DNA from: a virus
DNA: 37,266 bases
IMG/VR virus record: IMGVR_UViG_3300031687_000046
Location: 1-37,266 of that record
Strand: one strand, 5' to 3'
Shown here: piece by piece, positions 8,216 to 15,237 of the stretch
How the letters are laid out: every line of letters begins with the position of its first letter
Numbering within the stretch: the first letter of the stretch is position 1
Translations under genes and position numbers: made by a program
The notes under the pieces: model-generated
Told to the model about the DNA's origin: nothing
Seen by the model: the letters and a program-made list of their open reading frames with translations, nothing else
The model's database searches: none

Positions 8216-8404
8216 TTAGTGGAGTGTAATACTTTCAGATGTAGAAATAGGCTCTATGCCAAGATCATCCATGATCTGATAAGAAAAATTATCACATTCT
8301 TTAATATCTTTAAAACCATCAAAATGTACGATCACACTTTTAGTAGATTCCATCACATAGACGATAGCTGTATAACCCATTTTTTTATCGTCAAATTTTT
8401 TCAT
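8216..8404 (-). CDS. Hypothetical protein, 62 aa
   Basis: A short alpha/beta-looking ORF (TAIVYVMESTKSVIVHFDGF in the middle) between a 72-residue ORF and the large terminase gene. It is packed tightly with its neighbours (5 nt upstream, 9 nt downstream), which supports it as real. I do not recognise the family. Position suggests a packaging accessory role, without direct evidence. Confidence 0.65.
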   Translation of the reverse strand: MKKFDDKKMGYTAIVYVMESTKSVIVHFDGFKDIKECDNFSYQIMDDLGIEPISTSESITLH

Positions 8405-8409
8405 TACAG

Positions 8410-8628
8410 TTATCTATTTTTTAACATTTTTTTCATCATTGCTAATTCTTCTTCTGATACAGCAGCACCAGTTCTCTCAGCTATAAATTTAAGGTCAAGA
8501 CCCTCAATAACATTAGCTCTATCAATTGCGTTATTATCTTTTTGGGTAGCAACTCCTGTTAAGCTTTTAAATTTAAGTTCTAAAGCTTTTTGAGCTTTGG
8601 CTCTTTTTTTTCGTTCTTCTTCTGTCAT
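8410..8628 (-). CDS. Hypothetical helical protein, 72 aa
   Basis: I chose the ATG at 8628 because AGGAAA lies about 4 nt before it. An in-frame GTG at 8727 would add 33 residues but has weaker context. The product is highly charged and helical (MTEEERKKRAKAQKALELKF) and ends in MMKKMLKNR. It is the first gene after the 350-bp control region and so probably the first gene of the long late transcript. No family recognised. Confidence 0.65.
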   Translation of the reverse strand: MTEEERKKRAKAQKALELKFKSLTGVATQKDNNAIDRANVIEGLDLKFIAERTGAAVSEEELAMMKKMLKNR

Positions 8629-8980
8629 AATATTTCCTAATAGTGGTTGGTTGTTGTAGGTGTGTGTAACTTCCCTAATTTTATTTTTAATTTCTAAATA
8701 AGTTTTGGGGGTCGCTTTTTTCTTCACCCCATGACTTTCTGGTGCAAAACTGAGTAAAATGATTGTTAATCAACTGCTCTGGTTAAATAAGCTAATAAAT
8801 TAGCCATTTATTTATAGAAATATAAATAAAGTATAGCTTACCTTAATTTTTTAAGGTTTTACTTTAGAATCATTCTATTTTGTGACAAATATATCACACT
8901 TTTTTTTCTATAAGAGAGTGTGTGCTAGATTAATCTCTGACTCCCATGAATCATACAATAACCCAATCAATACAATACTT
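8629..8980. promoter_or_regulatory. Gap with candidate late-operon control elements
   Basis: About 350 bp without a convincing gene, between small terminase and the late operon. It holds a CCTTAA-TTTT-TTAAGG palindrome (8841-8856), a GCTAA-TAAA-TTAGC hairpin (8791-8804), a minus-strand TATACT that could serve as a -10 (8835-8830, no good -35 seen), and the TGTGA/TCACA palindrome listed separately. Promoter identity is an inference; the -10 overlaps nothing coding. Confidence 0.35.
8881..8898. promoter_or_regulatory. Palindromic operator candidate TGTGA-N8-TCACA
   Basis: TGTGACAAATATATCACA has 5-bp perfect half-sites (6 of 7 if extended inward). It resembles CRP/FNR-family half-sites but with an 8-nt spacer in place of 6. 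It lies upstream of the late operon and downstream of small terminase, a sensible place for a phage repressor or a host regulator to act. Confidence 0.45.
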
Positions 8981-9400
8981 TTACTTATCCCATTTAACAA
9001 TCAAAGGAGAGGAATCTGATCCAAATACCTGTAATTGATCTTTTTTCATGTATGTTTTAGGTGCTAATCGTTCTGATTTCCACTTAGTTAAATCAATAAA
9101 TGATTTGATTAAGTGAGTCTGACCTAAATCTGTTTTCTCTTTGTATTTACTATCTTCTAAACTCTGATTAATTAAATCAGTAGCATCACTTAATAAATAT
9201 TCTATTCCATCAGTCTTAGCTATTTCATATTGGCTTCTAAGCTCTTGGTCTTTAGCCATCCAGGTTCTAAATGATTGCCAACATGGTCTGTCTGGATTTT
9301 TATTCTTTGGAGATAAACAACTTCTGATACTTAAACCAATTGCTAGTTCTTCTATTATCTCAGCGATAACTTTTGGATTCTTTTTTGTTTTATTAGCCAT
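8981..9400 (-). CDS. Terminase small subunit candidate, 139 aa
   Basis: Start taken at ATG 9400 (MANKTKKNPKVIAEIIEEL); a longer GTG-started version to 9436 adds only 12 residues. The order of features matches small terminases of the DNA-binding helical type: an N-terminal HTH-like part with CWQSFRTWMAKDQELRSQYE (about residues 40-60), a helical middle, and a C-terminal IDLTKWKSERLAPKTYMKK that resembles the usual RKWLASKLAPKKYG ending. It would recognise packaging sites and load the large subunit. Its place ahead of the late operon agrees. Confidence 0.72.
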   Translation of the reverse strand: MANKTKKNPKVIAEIIEELAIGLSIRSCLSPKNKNPDRPCWQSFRTWMAKDQELRSQYEIAKTDGIEYLLSDATDLINQSLEDSKYKEKTDLGQTHLIKSFIDLTKWKSERLAPKTYMKKDQLQVFGSDSSPLIVKWDK

Positions 9401-9486
9401 TTTAAATGTAATTAAAGGTTGTAATTGAATTAACACTCATGTTAACTCACTTAGATTCGTTATTAACCGAATCAGAGAGGAATAAT

Positions 9487-9648
9487 ATGTTTAGAAATAA
9501 TAAAATATCATCCAACACAGTAAATATGTTCAAATTGGATATTGTTAAAATTTATGCAAAAAAAGAGATGTTAAAAGACATTATTAAATGTCCTAAACTT
9601 CAAAAGAAGCATAAATTACTTAGCTTTAATCCAATTGAGTGTAATTAG
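9487..9648 (+). CDS. Small basic protein, 53 aa, opposite strand to late genes
   Basis: The ATG at 9487 is preceded by AGAGGAATAAT, a reasonable ribosome-binding site; an upstream in-frame ATG at 9439 lacks one. The product is Lys-rich (MFRNNKISSNTVNMFKLDIV at the start) with two Cys far apart and no membrane segment. It is divergent from the small terminase gene, so 9401-9486 probably carries promoters in both directions. Unknown function; small early regulators often occupy such isolated positions. Confidence 0.5.
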   Translation: MFRNNKISSNTVNMFKLDIVKIYAKKEMLKDIIKCPKLQKKHKLLSFNPIECN

Positions 9649-9653
9649 TAATA

Positions 9654-9712
9654 TTTAGGCAGATAGTTTGTTTTGAGAGAGAGAAAGACGAAATAAAGCT
9701 GATCTGCCTAAA
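9654..9712 (+). terminator. Long inverted repeat after the plus-strand small gene
   Basis: TTTAGGCAGAT (9654-9664) pairs perfectly with ATCTGCCTAAA (9702-9712) across a 37-nt purine-rich loop. It begins 5 nt past the 53-aa gene stop. The lack of a T tract makes it an imperfect terminator; a structured RNA is the alternative. Confidence 0.45.
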
Positions 9713-9789
9713 ATCTTCACCGAAAGAGGTTAATGAAAAACCTTAATATATGAAGTGTAGATTTTTTTTAGGTTTTAACTGTCAACTTG

Positions 9790-10218
9790 TCAAATATATT
9801 TTTTTAGATTTCTATTTGCATACTTACAAACATTTTTTAATGCTTTTTCATATTCATATCCAATCTTAGTATGTGACCAATCCAAATACATTCTTTTCAT
9901 CTTTCTAAGAGATAATCGATGAGGAAAGTTGCGTAAATAAATTAATTCTCTGTCAGATGCTTTTGCATCTAACATAACTAACAATACAAAGTCATAAATT
10001 GTTATCTGTCTTGATGTTAATGTTATTTTTAAGGTAGCTGCATATTTATCTAAGTTTTTAATACTCTCAGCATCTTCTCCAATGCCAATAGCATTGTCGA
10101 TTACTTTAAACATCGTAGGTAATGACTTAGCTTTTACTTTAGGCATTTTGCTATCGCAAAAAGACGATATTTGTAAAAATCTATCTAACTCATCTATTGT
10201 AAGATTATTTGTTATCAT
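9790..10218 (-). CDS. Putative HTH protein, 142 aa
   Basis: The C-terminal half contains RNFPHRLSLRKMKRMYLDWS followed by HTKIGYEYEKALKNVC, which looks like a sigma-region-4-type helix-turn-helix in small phage proteins (DUF6362-like). The N-terminal half is helical with no motif I know. It is last in the minus-strand early block and overlaps the preceding gene by 14 nt. A DNA-binding regulator is inferred with modest confidence. Confidence 0.7.
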   Translation of the reverse strand: MITNNLTIDELDRFLQISSFCDSKMPKVKAKSLPTMFKVIDNAIGIGEDAESIKNLDKYAATLKITLTSRQITIYDFVLLVMLDAKASDRELIYLRNFPHRLSLRKMKRMYLDWSHTKIGYEYEKALKNVCKYANRNLKKYI

Positions 10219-10420
10219 CAGCTTTATACAATTCCTCCAGGTAAGTGTTGAATCTATCTTTACTAAGTGATTTTTGTAGTGTTTTAGTTTCTTTATTTTG
10301 ATAATATTCTTTGCGATTTTTCTTAATCTTTTTTACAGCACTAGAATAATAAACATTTGATGATTTAGTTACCCTTGCCAATGCTTTGGCAACTAACTTA
10401 GGATCTACATATGTTGTCAT
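10205..10420 (-). CDS. Hypothetical basic protein, 71 aa
   Basis: A Lys/Tyr-rich soluble protein (MTTYVDPKLVAKALARVTKS at the N-terminus). Its ATG overlaps the stop of a 29-codon ORF upstream, and its own end overlaps the following HTH gene by 14 nt. AGGGAGATATATATA just ahead supplies a ribosome-binding site. No recognisable domain. Confidence 0.65.
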   Translation of the reverse strand: MTTYVDPKLVAKALARVTKSSNVYYSSAVKKIKKNRKEYYQNKETKTLQKSLSKDRFNTYLEELYKADDNK

Positions 10421-10509
10421 TATATATATCTCCCTAAATAGGTATAGATAATAGGTATAGATTGACTCTCCTTTTCGCTACTCCCAAATGATGTTTTTGC
10501 TACTCCCAT
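10420..10509 (-). CDS. Mini-ORF with internal repeats, 29 aa
   Basis: ATG at 10509 to a TAA overlapping the next ATG (TAATG). It encodes MGVAKTSFGSSEKESQSIP and ends YTYLGRYI. The DNA carries two direct repeats: GGGAGTAGC twice and TATACCTAT twice on the minus strand. Either a real coupled peptide/leader or a non-coding regulatory spacer that happens to be open; the coupling pattern favours the former. No good Shine-Dalgarno at normal spacing. Confidence 0.4.
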   Translation of the reverse strand: MGVAKTSFGSSEKESQSIPIIYTYLGRYI

Positions 10510-10510
10510 T

Positions 10511-10900
10511 TTATTTATCCTTTCTTAGTATGTTGATAACATTGTCTATTTGTGGATTAATCTGTGGACTATTTTTTTGTTTGCCCAATGATATTCTTCT
10601 TCTCTTATTGATGTTGTGATTGATGTATTCTTGCATTGTAGTTTTATCAAAAACATAATGACAAGTTGAATTGTCAATTTGCTTTCTAGCCAACATTCCA
10701 AACAAAGTGAGTCGGTCAAGGATTTTAATTAATGTTTTCCTGGTCTTAATTTTGGTTCTATCCATCAAATACTTATGAGAAATACGACAACCCATTGGGG
10801 CATTTTCAAAACTCTTACAAATAATATAAACAACCTTTTCATTGGCACTTAAAACTTTGTTGTTTAATAAATCGGTATGAAACTTTTCAAATGTTTTCAT
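10511..10900 (-). CDS. Winged-helix DNA-binding protein, 129 aa
   Basis: Residues 1-90 have the layout of phage replication/regulatory winged-helix proteins: KVLSANEKVVYIICKSFENA, then a helix-turn-helix with MDRTKIKTRKTLIKILDRLT and a wing (LARKQIDNSTCHYVF). The basic C-terminus (KRRRISLGKQKNS) could contact DNA. It lies between the adenine methyltransferase and a mini-ORF. A replication initiator or transcription regulator is possible; no origin-binding evidence is seen. Confidence 0.7.
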   Translation of the reverse strand: MKTFEKFHTDLLNNKVLSANEKVVYIICKSFENAPMGCRISHKYLMDRTKIKTRKTLIKILDRLTLFGMLARKQIDNSTCHYVFDKTTMQEYINHNINKRRRISLGKQKNSPQINPQIDNVINILRKDK

Positions 10901-11445
10901 TAAAGCTCATTCCCCCAATTATCCCATCCATCGCTTTTAAAATCTTGTCTGGCAAATAATTCGATTCTAGGAAGATCACCACAAAGCTCAACTATGTCAT
11001 TCCTGATCCTATCAGGCTTCCTACTGTGTTCTCTCCTTACATCCATAACAAGTTGCTTAACACTCATCGAAACCCTCTTAGGTTTGCCCCTTGTAGCTAA
11101 CAGACACATCTCTGGGTTGGCTCTAGTCCAATATCCCATTCCAGTAAAATTACCCTCAGATTTTCTATTCTGTTTTACCCAAGTAAAAGCTACTGTCTTA
11201 AATTTAAAATTCCATGCTTTAAGCAGCTCAAAAGACTTGTGCAATAAAGGATCAACAACCCACATAAACAATACACAGTCATCAGCAGCAATATCATTAA
11301 TATTAAGATCCAATAAATCGTTAAATTCCATACATGGATAATGTTTTGTAGCATTTCGTTCTTCTCCTTTTTTTGAATAACTTTTAAAATACCAAGGTGG
11401 ATCAGCATAAATAATATTGTATTTCTTTTTAGGAAATGGGATCAT
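10900..11445 (-). CDS. MT-A70-family N6-adenine DNA methyltransferase, 181 aa
   Basis: The catalytic DPPW is at residues 15-18 inside YNIIYADPPWYF, and the downstream parts typical of MT-A70 enzymes follow: FMWVVDPLLHKSFELLKAW, TGMGYWTRANPEMCLLATRG, a variable specificity segment and EHSRKPDRIRNDI, then PRIELFARQ. The enzyme transfers a methyl group from SAM to adenine N6 in DNA. No partner restriction nuclease is recognisable beside it, so protection against host restriction or regulation of phage DNA is the likely use. The ATG overlaps the upstream stop as ATGA. Confidence 0.93.
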   Translation of the reverse strand: MIPFPKKKYNIIYADPPWYFKSYSKKGEERNATKHYPCMEFNDLLDLNINDIAADDCVLFMWVVDPLLHKSFELLKAWNFKFKTVAFTWVKQNRKSEGNFTGMGYWTRANPEMCLLATRGKPKRVSMSVKQLVMDVRREHSRKPDRIRNDIVELCGDLPRIELFARQDFKSDGWDNWGNEL

Positions 11446-11621
11446 TGTTTGACCACCTTTAATTTATCTTGCTTTAATATTTCCTGAGATAATTCTTCTA
11501 TGTTTTTTCCAGTCCATTTTTCACTTATGCAATCAGCACAATAATTACAATTGCTTTCAATAACATCGGCATCACTGCCACATTTACAACAAACTTTCAC
11601 ATCTCCATAAACATTAGCCAT
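11442..11621 (-). CDS. Zn-ribbon-like protein, 59 aa
   Basis: MANVYGDVKVCCKCGSDADV is followed by CNYCADC, giving CxxC...CxxC spacing (C11/C12, C14, then C26, C29, C32) suited to one zinc ion. The rest is a charged helix. Start and stop overlap both neighbours (TAATG upstream, ATGA downstream), which supports expression. Phage mini-proteins of this type often bind nucleic acid or polymerase; nothing more can be said here. Confidence 0.75.
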   Translation of the reverse strand: MANVYGDVKVCCKCGSDADVIESNCNYCADCISEKWTGKNIEELSQEILKQDKLKVVKQ

Positions 11622-12136
11622 TAGTTTAAACTTTCGTCTTTAAGTAGAATTATTGGATTTAAAATTTTTAAAGGTACTGCCCAAACTTTTGGTCTGGCAA
11701 GATTGAAGTCTGTTAAATAATCATCCTTACCTATTACAGCAGAGCTATTAATGAATCCTTTAATAGTAAATTTTGGTGCTTCACTTAATACAAATACATA
11801 AATCTCATTTGGTTTAACTCCTCCTGGTCTTATGATTAATGAGTTGTTATTATTTTTTTTAGGAGTCTGGGATCTAACCTGGATATTGTAATTTTTGTAT
11901 TTAACATCTGGTGCTGATCCAACATTGGTATGAAATTCAAATGGTGTTTTTAGATAAACACACAATGCAATTTCTGCCATTGCACCACTAATACTTTTAG
12001 CAATTTTATCTTCTAAAGTACCTTTGTAACCATGCCACCATTCTTGCTTTTGTTTTATGCTTTCAGTAACTCTAAGCAAACCAGTCTGGGCAGCAGTTGT
12101 TATCTCATATAAATCTAATTCTATTTCTGGACTCAT
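11621..12136 (-). CDS. PD-(D/E)XK nuclease-like protein, 171 aa
   Basis: The core SISGAMAEIALCVYLKT, then GSAPDVKYKNYNIQVRS, resembles a reduced PD-(D/E)XK fold: a helix Glu (AEIAL), an Asp in APDV and an acidic/Gln-basic strand (IQVR) where D/E-X-K is expected. The usual catalytic lysine is Arg here, so activity is uncertain. It lies directly before the Zn ribbon and methyltransferase genes. If it is a nuclease, a linked restriction-modification-like role could be considered, but that is speculative. Confidence 0.7.
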   Translation of the reverse strand: MSPEIELDLYEITTAAQTGLLRVTESIKQKQEWWHGYKGTLEDKIAKSISGAMAEIALCVYLKTPFEFHTNVGSAPDVKYKNYNIQVRSQTPKKNNNNSLIIRPGGVKPNEIYVFVLSEAPKFTIKGFINSSAVIGKDDYLTDFNLARPKVWAVPLKILNPIILLKDESLN

Positions 12137-12354
12137 TTAACCCACTCACCTTTTTCGTCTTTACACCAATGAGCTGAAATTATTTTTCCCTTATAAAAAT
12201 TGCCAAAGTCTTTATCTGATTTGTCTATGGTTTTTTCATAAGCCTGACTGCAAGTGATTTTCTTAACTGTTTGTGTAATAGGAATTTTAATAAGTTGGTA
12301 GCCTGGATTAATGTCAGATGTTCCAAATGCTAATATCAAAAAAAATATGCTCAT
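12133..12354 (-). CDS. Small exported or membrane-anchored protein, 73 aa
   Basis: MSIFFLILAFG forms a short hydrophobic start like a signal or anchor, followed by a soluble part with two Cys (ITCSQAYEK and SAHWCKDEKGEWVK). The C-terminal HWCKDEKG pattern recurs in small proteins of marine phages as far as I recall. The gene overlaps both neighbours by 4 nt (ATGA). Periplasmic location and a disulfide are inferences. Confidence 0.65.
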   Translation of the reverse strand: MSIFFLILAFGTSDINPGYQLIKIPITQTVKKITCSQAYEKTIDKSDKDFGNFYKGKIISAHWCKDEKGEWVK

Positions 12355-12533
12355 ATAGTAGGTGATTCGTTTTTGGCACTAAATATGGTGCGACATTTAC
12401 AGTAAAAAAGGTTGCTTAATTCTAACTGGACTGTTTTAATTAATAATGATTTTTGTTTATAAGAAACTATTAGAGAAACTATTTCCCTTAGATTAAGTAC
12501 TAAAACCCTTATTTTATCTATGTTTTCTCTCAT
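12351..12533 (-). CDS. Hypothetical protein, 60 aa, first gene of minus early block
   Basis: Helical, Leu/Ile/Lys-rich N-terminal two thirds (MRENIDKIRVLVLNLREIVS) with two Cys near residue 45. There is no clear Shine-Dalgarno before ATG 12533, so a leaderless or weak start is possible. It faces the divergent control region at 12539-12597. Support is its length and the ATGA junction to the next gene; function unknown. Confidence 0.5.
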   Translation of the reverse strand: MRENIDKIRVLVLNLREIVSLIVSYKQKSLLIKTVQLELSNLFYCKCRTIFSAKNESPTI

Positions 12534-12538
12534 ATAGT

Positions 12539-12597
12539 CCAGAGATCCACCAATTAATTTTACAAATGAATCGCTAACACAATTAATAACCAGAGAT
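12539..12597. promoter_or_regulatory. Divergent control region with nested repeated boxes
   Basis: Between two divergent transcription units lie CCAGAGAT (12539-12546), CAATTAAT (12551-12558), CAATTAAT again (12580-12587) and CCAGAGAT again (12590-12597). The outer/inner order CCAGAGAT, CAATTAAT, CAATTAAT, CCAGAGAT is a layout expected of paired operator sites. A minus-strand TTGCAA-16-TATTAA could be a promoter. The repressor candidate at 12640 begins 43 nt away. Confidence 0.5.
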
Positions 12598-12639
12598 AAT
12601 TATGTTGCAACCACAATCAAGTCAACATAAGGTCAAGTT

Positions 12640-13362
12640 ATGTTAAATAAAAAACCAACAAATAAATTCGATGTGCTATACAAGACTAAAAATAATATGA
12701 CTGATAGCACAAATGGTTTTAGAAAAGAGGGTTTAGAGTTTCTTAAAAAAAGATACAAAAAAACTACTGACGATTTTATTAGAGCTACTTACCCTAAAAA
12801 AGATCAAGCTAACATGAGAGTTAAAATCTCAAGATTAATTAATAGAAATCCTGATGCTCCAGGTTATTTTGATGCTCAAGAATTGGCTGTTGATCTGTCA
12901 AAATATTTTAATGATTTTAGAACTAATGGCGATCAATTTATTTCATCTAATTTTTTTATGGGTATGGCAGCTTATATAGATGTAATTGGTCAAGCATTTG
13001 ATGATGGTAGAATTGCTTTGTTTTCAAAAAAAGATATTAAAAAATGCTCAGTACCAGTTAGATATACAGGCTGTCAGGGTATCATAACTAAAACTCCAAG
13101 CTCTAATGGTTTGATTAGAGTCTTTAAACCTAAAAATAATATCAGCACTTCAGCAGATTCAAGATATGGAATCTGCCAGGATAAGAAATCAAAAGTAATT
13201 CATATTGGTTATCTACAACCAAATAGTAATGGTCGTTATGATGTTCAAGATAGATCATGGTCAACTGGTAAAGTTAATCTTCCAAATATCGCAACTGATA
13301 TTACTCCATCTTGGACTTCAAGAATCGTAACAGAACTCTACCCATCATACTGGGATTATTAA
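12640..13362 (+). CDS. Repressor-like regulator candidate, 240 aa
   Basis: Residues ~35-95 are helical and basic with an HTH-like stretch (KTTDDFIRATYPKKDQANMR). The C-terminal ~110 residues are beta-rich and start VPVRYTGCQGIITKTP, faintly like the LexA/CI C-terminal fold, though no Ser-Lys protease pair is clear. AAGG precedes ATG by 7 nt. Being the first gene of the plus-strand unit, next to paired boxes in a divergent region, it is the best positional candidate for the lysogeny repressor. The homology is weak, so an alternative DNA-binding role is open. Confidence 0.6.
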   Translation: MLNKKPTNKFDVLYKTKNNMTDSTNGFRKEGLEFLKKRYKKTTDDFIRATYPKKDQANMRVKISRLINRNPDAPGYFDAQELAVDLSKYFNDFRTNGDQFISSNFFMGMAAYIDVIGQAFDDGRIALFSKKDIKKCSVPVRYTGCQGIITKTPSSNGLIRVFKPKNNISTSADSRYGICQDKKSKVIHIGYLQPNSNGRYDVQDRSWSTGKVNLPNIATDITPSWTSRIVTELYPSYWDY

Positions 13363-13367
13363 TCCAT

Positions 13368-13384
13368 TTATCATTGAGTGATAA
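13368..13384 (+). promoter_or_regulatory. Inverted repeat after repressor candidate
   Basis: TTATCA-TTGAG-TGATAA, a perfect 6-bp stem 5 nt past the stop of the 240-aa gene. No T tract follows, so it could be a weak attenuator or a protein-binding site rather than a full terminator. Confidence 0.4.
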
Positions 13385-13404
13385 TTAAGTTGCTTTGAGC
13401 ATTA

Positions 13405-13422
13405 CATAGTATATCTACTATG
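13405..13422 (+). promoter_or_regulatory. Palindrome at the exonuclease translation start
   Basis: CATAGTA-TATC-TACTATG, a perfect 7-bp inverted repeat that ends 1 nt before the ATG at 13424 and takes the place where a Shine-Dalgarno sequence should be. It could act as an operator or as an RNA hairpin that limits translation of the exonuclease. Confidence 0.5.
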
Positions 13423-13423
13423 G

Positions 13424-14302
13424 ATGGAGAAACGAATCAGAAAAATTGGTGATTGCTACACTAAGTTCGGATTGAAGCACACTTCAAAATCTCAGAACAC
13501 AATACCTGACGACATACGATTTAGAAATTACATCGTAATGACTCCAAAAGAAAAAAGAGATATGCCTAAGAACTGTTCATTTGAGGGTGGAACTTTAGAG
13601 CATGAGTTGGTGCAAATACACTACACAGAAAATAAAACTTTAGAAGAAGCTCTTAACTTTGACTCTGTCCAGGACAGGATTAATAATTATTCTCCAGTAG
13701 ATGAAAAAGATAAAATAAAATTTGAGCATATTGTTGAACGATTAATACCAGTTGCACAAAATCATTTAGACAATGTTGGTGAGCTGCCTAAACAAAAATG
13801 GAAAGCTGAGTTAGAGTACACTCATTGGGATGATAGAATACAAACTTACTTCTTATCTTATGTGGATCTAATAGGTGAAACACACTTTGGAGATATTAAA
13901 AATGTTTTTGGTACTCTAGTTAAAACAAAAGCTGGTTACTCTTACACTAAAAAGAAATGCCCTCTAGTTCCATTTCACTCTGACTGCTTACAAATTTCAC
14001 TTTACCAAAAGCTATTACCAAAATTAAAACCATTTTTAACTTATGCAAGTGACAGCGATAAAAGAATATTTACTCCAGAAAATTGTACTGAACTAAGACC
14101 AGAAAGCTTGGAACATTATTATGATGAGTTGGTTCTTTACCAAAGATGTTGGGAGAAGAAATTAGAATTAGCTGATGGTGATATAAACACACTTGCTTTA
14201 CTTTGCAAACCTGACTTTTCCGAATTAAGAAAAAATAGTTTCTGGTGGAAAGGTACTGATCCAGCAGTAATAAAAAGATTTAAGGGTAACTATGGATTTT
14301 AA
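13424..14302 (+). CDS. PD-(D/E)XK exonuclease (RecB/Cas4-like), 292 aa
   Basis: An alkaline-exonuclease-type protein. H60 lies in LEHELVQIHY, E129 in KAELEY, D148 in SYVDLIG and the D-x-K pair in GDIKN (D157, K159), in the order expected for RecB-family nucleases. It would resect DNA ends to 3' single strands for the ERF annealing protein encoded two genes on. The start overlaps a palindrome, and no Shine-Dalgarno is seen. The end overlaps the coiled-coil gene by 11 nt. Confidence 0.82.
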   Translation: MEKRIRKIGDCYTKFGLKHTSKSQNTIPDDIRFRNYIVMTPKEKRDMPKNCSFEGGTLEHELVQIHYTENKTLEEALNFDSVQDRINNYSPVDEKDKIKFEHIVERLIPVAQNHLDNVGELPKQKWKAELEYTHWDDRIQTYFLSYVDLIGETHFGDIKNVFGTLVKTKAGYSYTKKKCPLVPFHSDCLQISLYQKLLPKLKPFLTYASDSDKRIFTPENCTELRPESLEHYYDELVLYQRCWEKKLELADGDINTLALLCKPDFSELRKNSFWWKGTDPAVIKRFKGNYGF

Positions 14303-14552
14303 AGGCTTAGTAGATCACTACCAAACACTTCCTAAATCTGAGCTAATTGAAAAATTAGTTTTTAAAAATGCAAGACTCTTAACTCAGGACAATGTGATTG
14401 AGAAACTTGAGGATGAAATAAAAAGAATTGAGGAAGTAGATCAAGGTCATCAAAAACTTAATAGTGAATTGTTAGAAGAAAATAATCAATTAAAAAAACA
14501 AAAAGAAATTTTACAAAAAGCAATTAGAAAACAAGGAGAGAACGATGAGTAA
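14292..14552 (+). CDS. Coiled-coil protein, 86 aa
   Basis: Nearly all helix with heptad-like Leu/Ile spacing from residue 20 onward (ENNQLKKQKEILQKAI). It overlaps the exonuclease by 11 nt and the ERF gene by 8 nt, so all three are probably translated together. An adaptor between exonuclease and annealing protein is a reasonable guess; no domain is recognisable. Confidence 0.75.
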   Translation: MDFKGLVDHYQTLPKSELIEKLVFKNARLLTQDNVIEKLEDEIKRIEEVDQGHQKLNSELLEENNQLKKQKEILQKAIRKQGENDE

Positions 14553-15237
14553 TATTTATGAGAAGTTAAGTAAGGCAAGTCAAGAAGCAGACAAAGTTAT
14601 TAAAGCACCTAAAAAAACAGGATTACATTTCAATCCCTTACTCCATGATGCAGTCCAAAAAGTTGCGATGGATGCTTTGAACAAACATGGTTTATATCCA
14701 GTATGTAATTATGAACCTACTGTTACTGACAAGTATGTTTTTATTAAATGTGAAATGACTATCCATGACACCACTTCAAAAGAATTTGTTTTAATACAAG
14801 GCTGTTCAGCATTTGGAGCAACTGACCGATATGGAACTGGTAATGCTATGTCTTACTCCAGAAAATATGCTTTCTTAAATGCACTTAATTTAGAAACTGG
14901 TTTGGATAATGAGGATGGTCATAAAGCTAAACCTTTTAAAGCACCTGGAACAATACTTGTTAAAGCTATGCCTTATCAAAATAAAGATAAAGTATTTGTT
15001 AAAGTAGATACAACAAAATTAGCTAACGATTGGATTGCAAAATTAAAAGAAGTTGCAAAACTTTCAGCATCACCAAACAAGTTTGAAAATAATATTCAGA
15101 TACAGATGAAAGAATTTGAATCTGAATTAAAACAAATCAGTTCTGATCCTGTTGAGGATCTAAGAGTTGAAACAGAATACACAAAACTAAAATCACAAAT
15201 ACAAAACAAACAAGGAAATAACAATGGCAGAGTTTAA
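14545..15237 (+). CDS. erf: ERF-family single-strand annealing protein, 230 aa
   Basis: The ERF signature is GTGNAMSYSRKYAFLNALNL followed by a Gly/Asp/Asn segment (about residues 108-132); in related proteins it reads roughly YGTALTYARRYAL..ALGI. The N-terminal part fits the beta-rich ERF core and the C-terminal ~90 residues are a charged helical tail. ERF proteins anneal complementary strands during recombination-dependent replication and circularisation. AAGGAGAG precedes the ATG. Neighbours (exonuclease before, SSB-like after) complete a phage recombination set. Confidence 0.88.
   Translation: MSNIYEKLSKASQEADKVIKAPKKTGLHFNPLLHDAVQKVAMDALNKHGLYPVCNYEPTVTDKYVFIKCEMTIHDTTSKEFVLIQGCSAFGATDRYGTGNAMSYSRKYAFLNALNLETGLDNEDGHKAKPFKAPGTILVKAMPYQNKDKVFVKVDTTKLANDWIAKLKEVAKLSASPNKFENNIQIQMKEFESELKQISSDPVEDLRVETEYTKLKSQIQNKQGNNNGRV

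Noticed and set aside
10994-11341. Plus-strand 115-codon open frame
   Set aside because: It is antisense to the MT-A70 methyltransferase, whose motifs are clear; no start signal.
11621-12136. A restriction endonuclease partnered with the adenine methyltransferase
   Set aside because: The PD-(D/E)XK-like residues are incomplete (Arg in place of the catalytic Lys) and a Zn-ribbon gene intervenes; evidence is too thin to call a restriction-modification pair.
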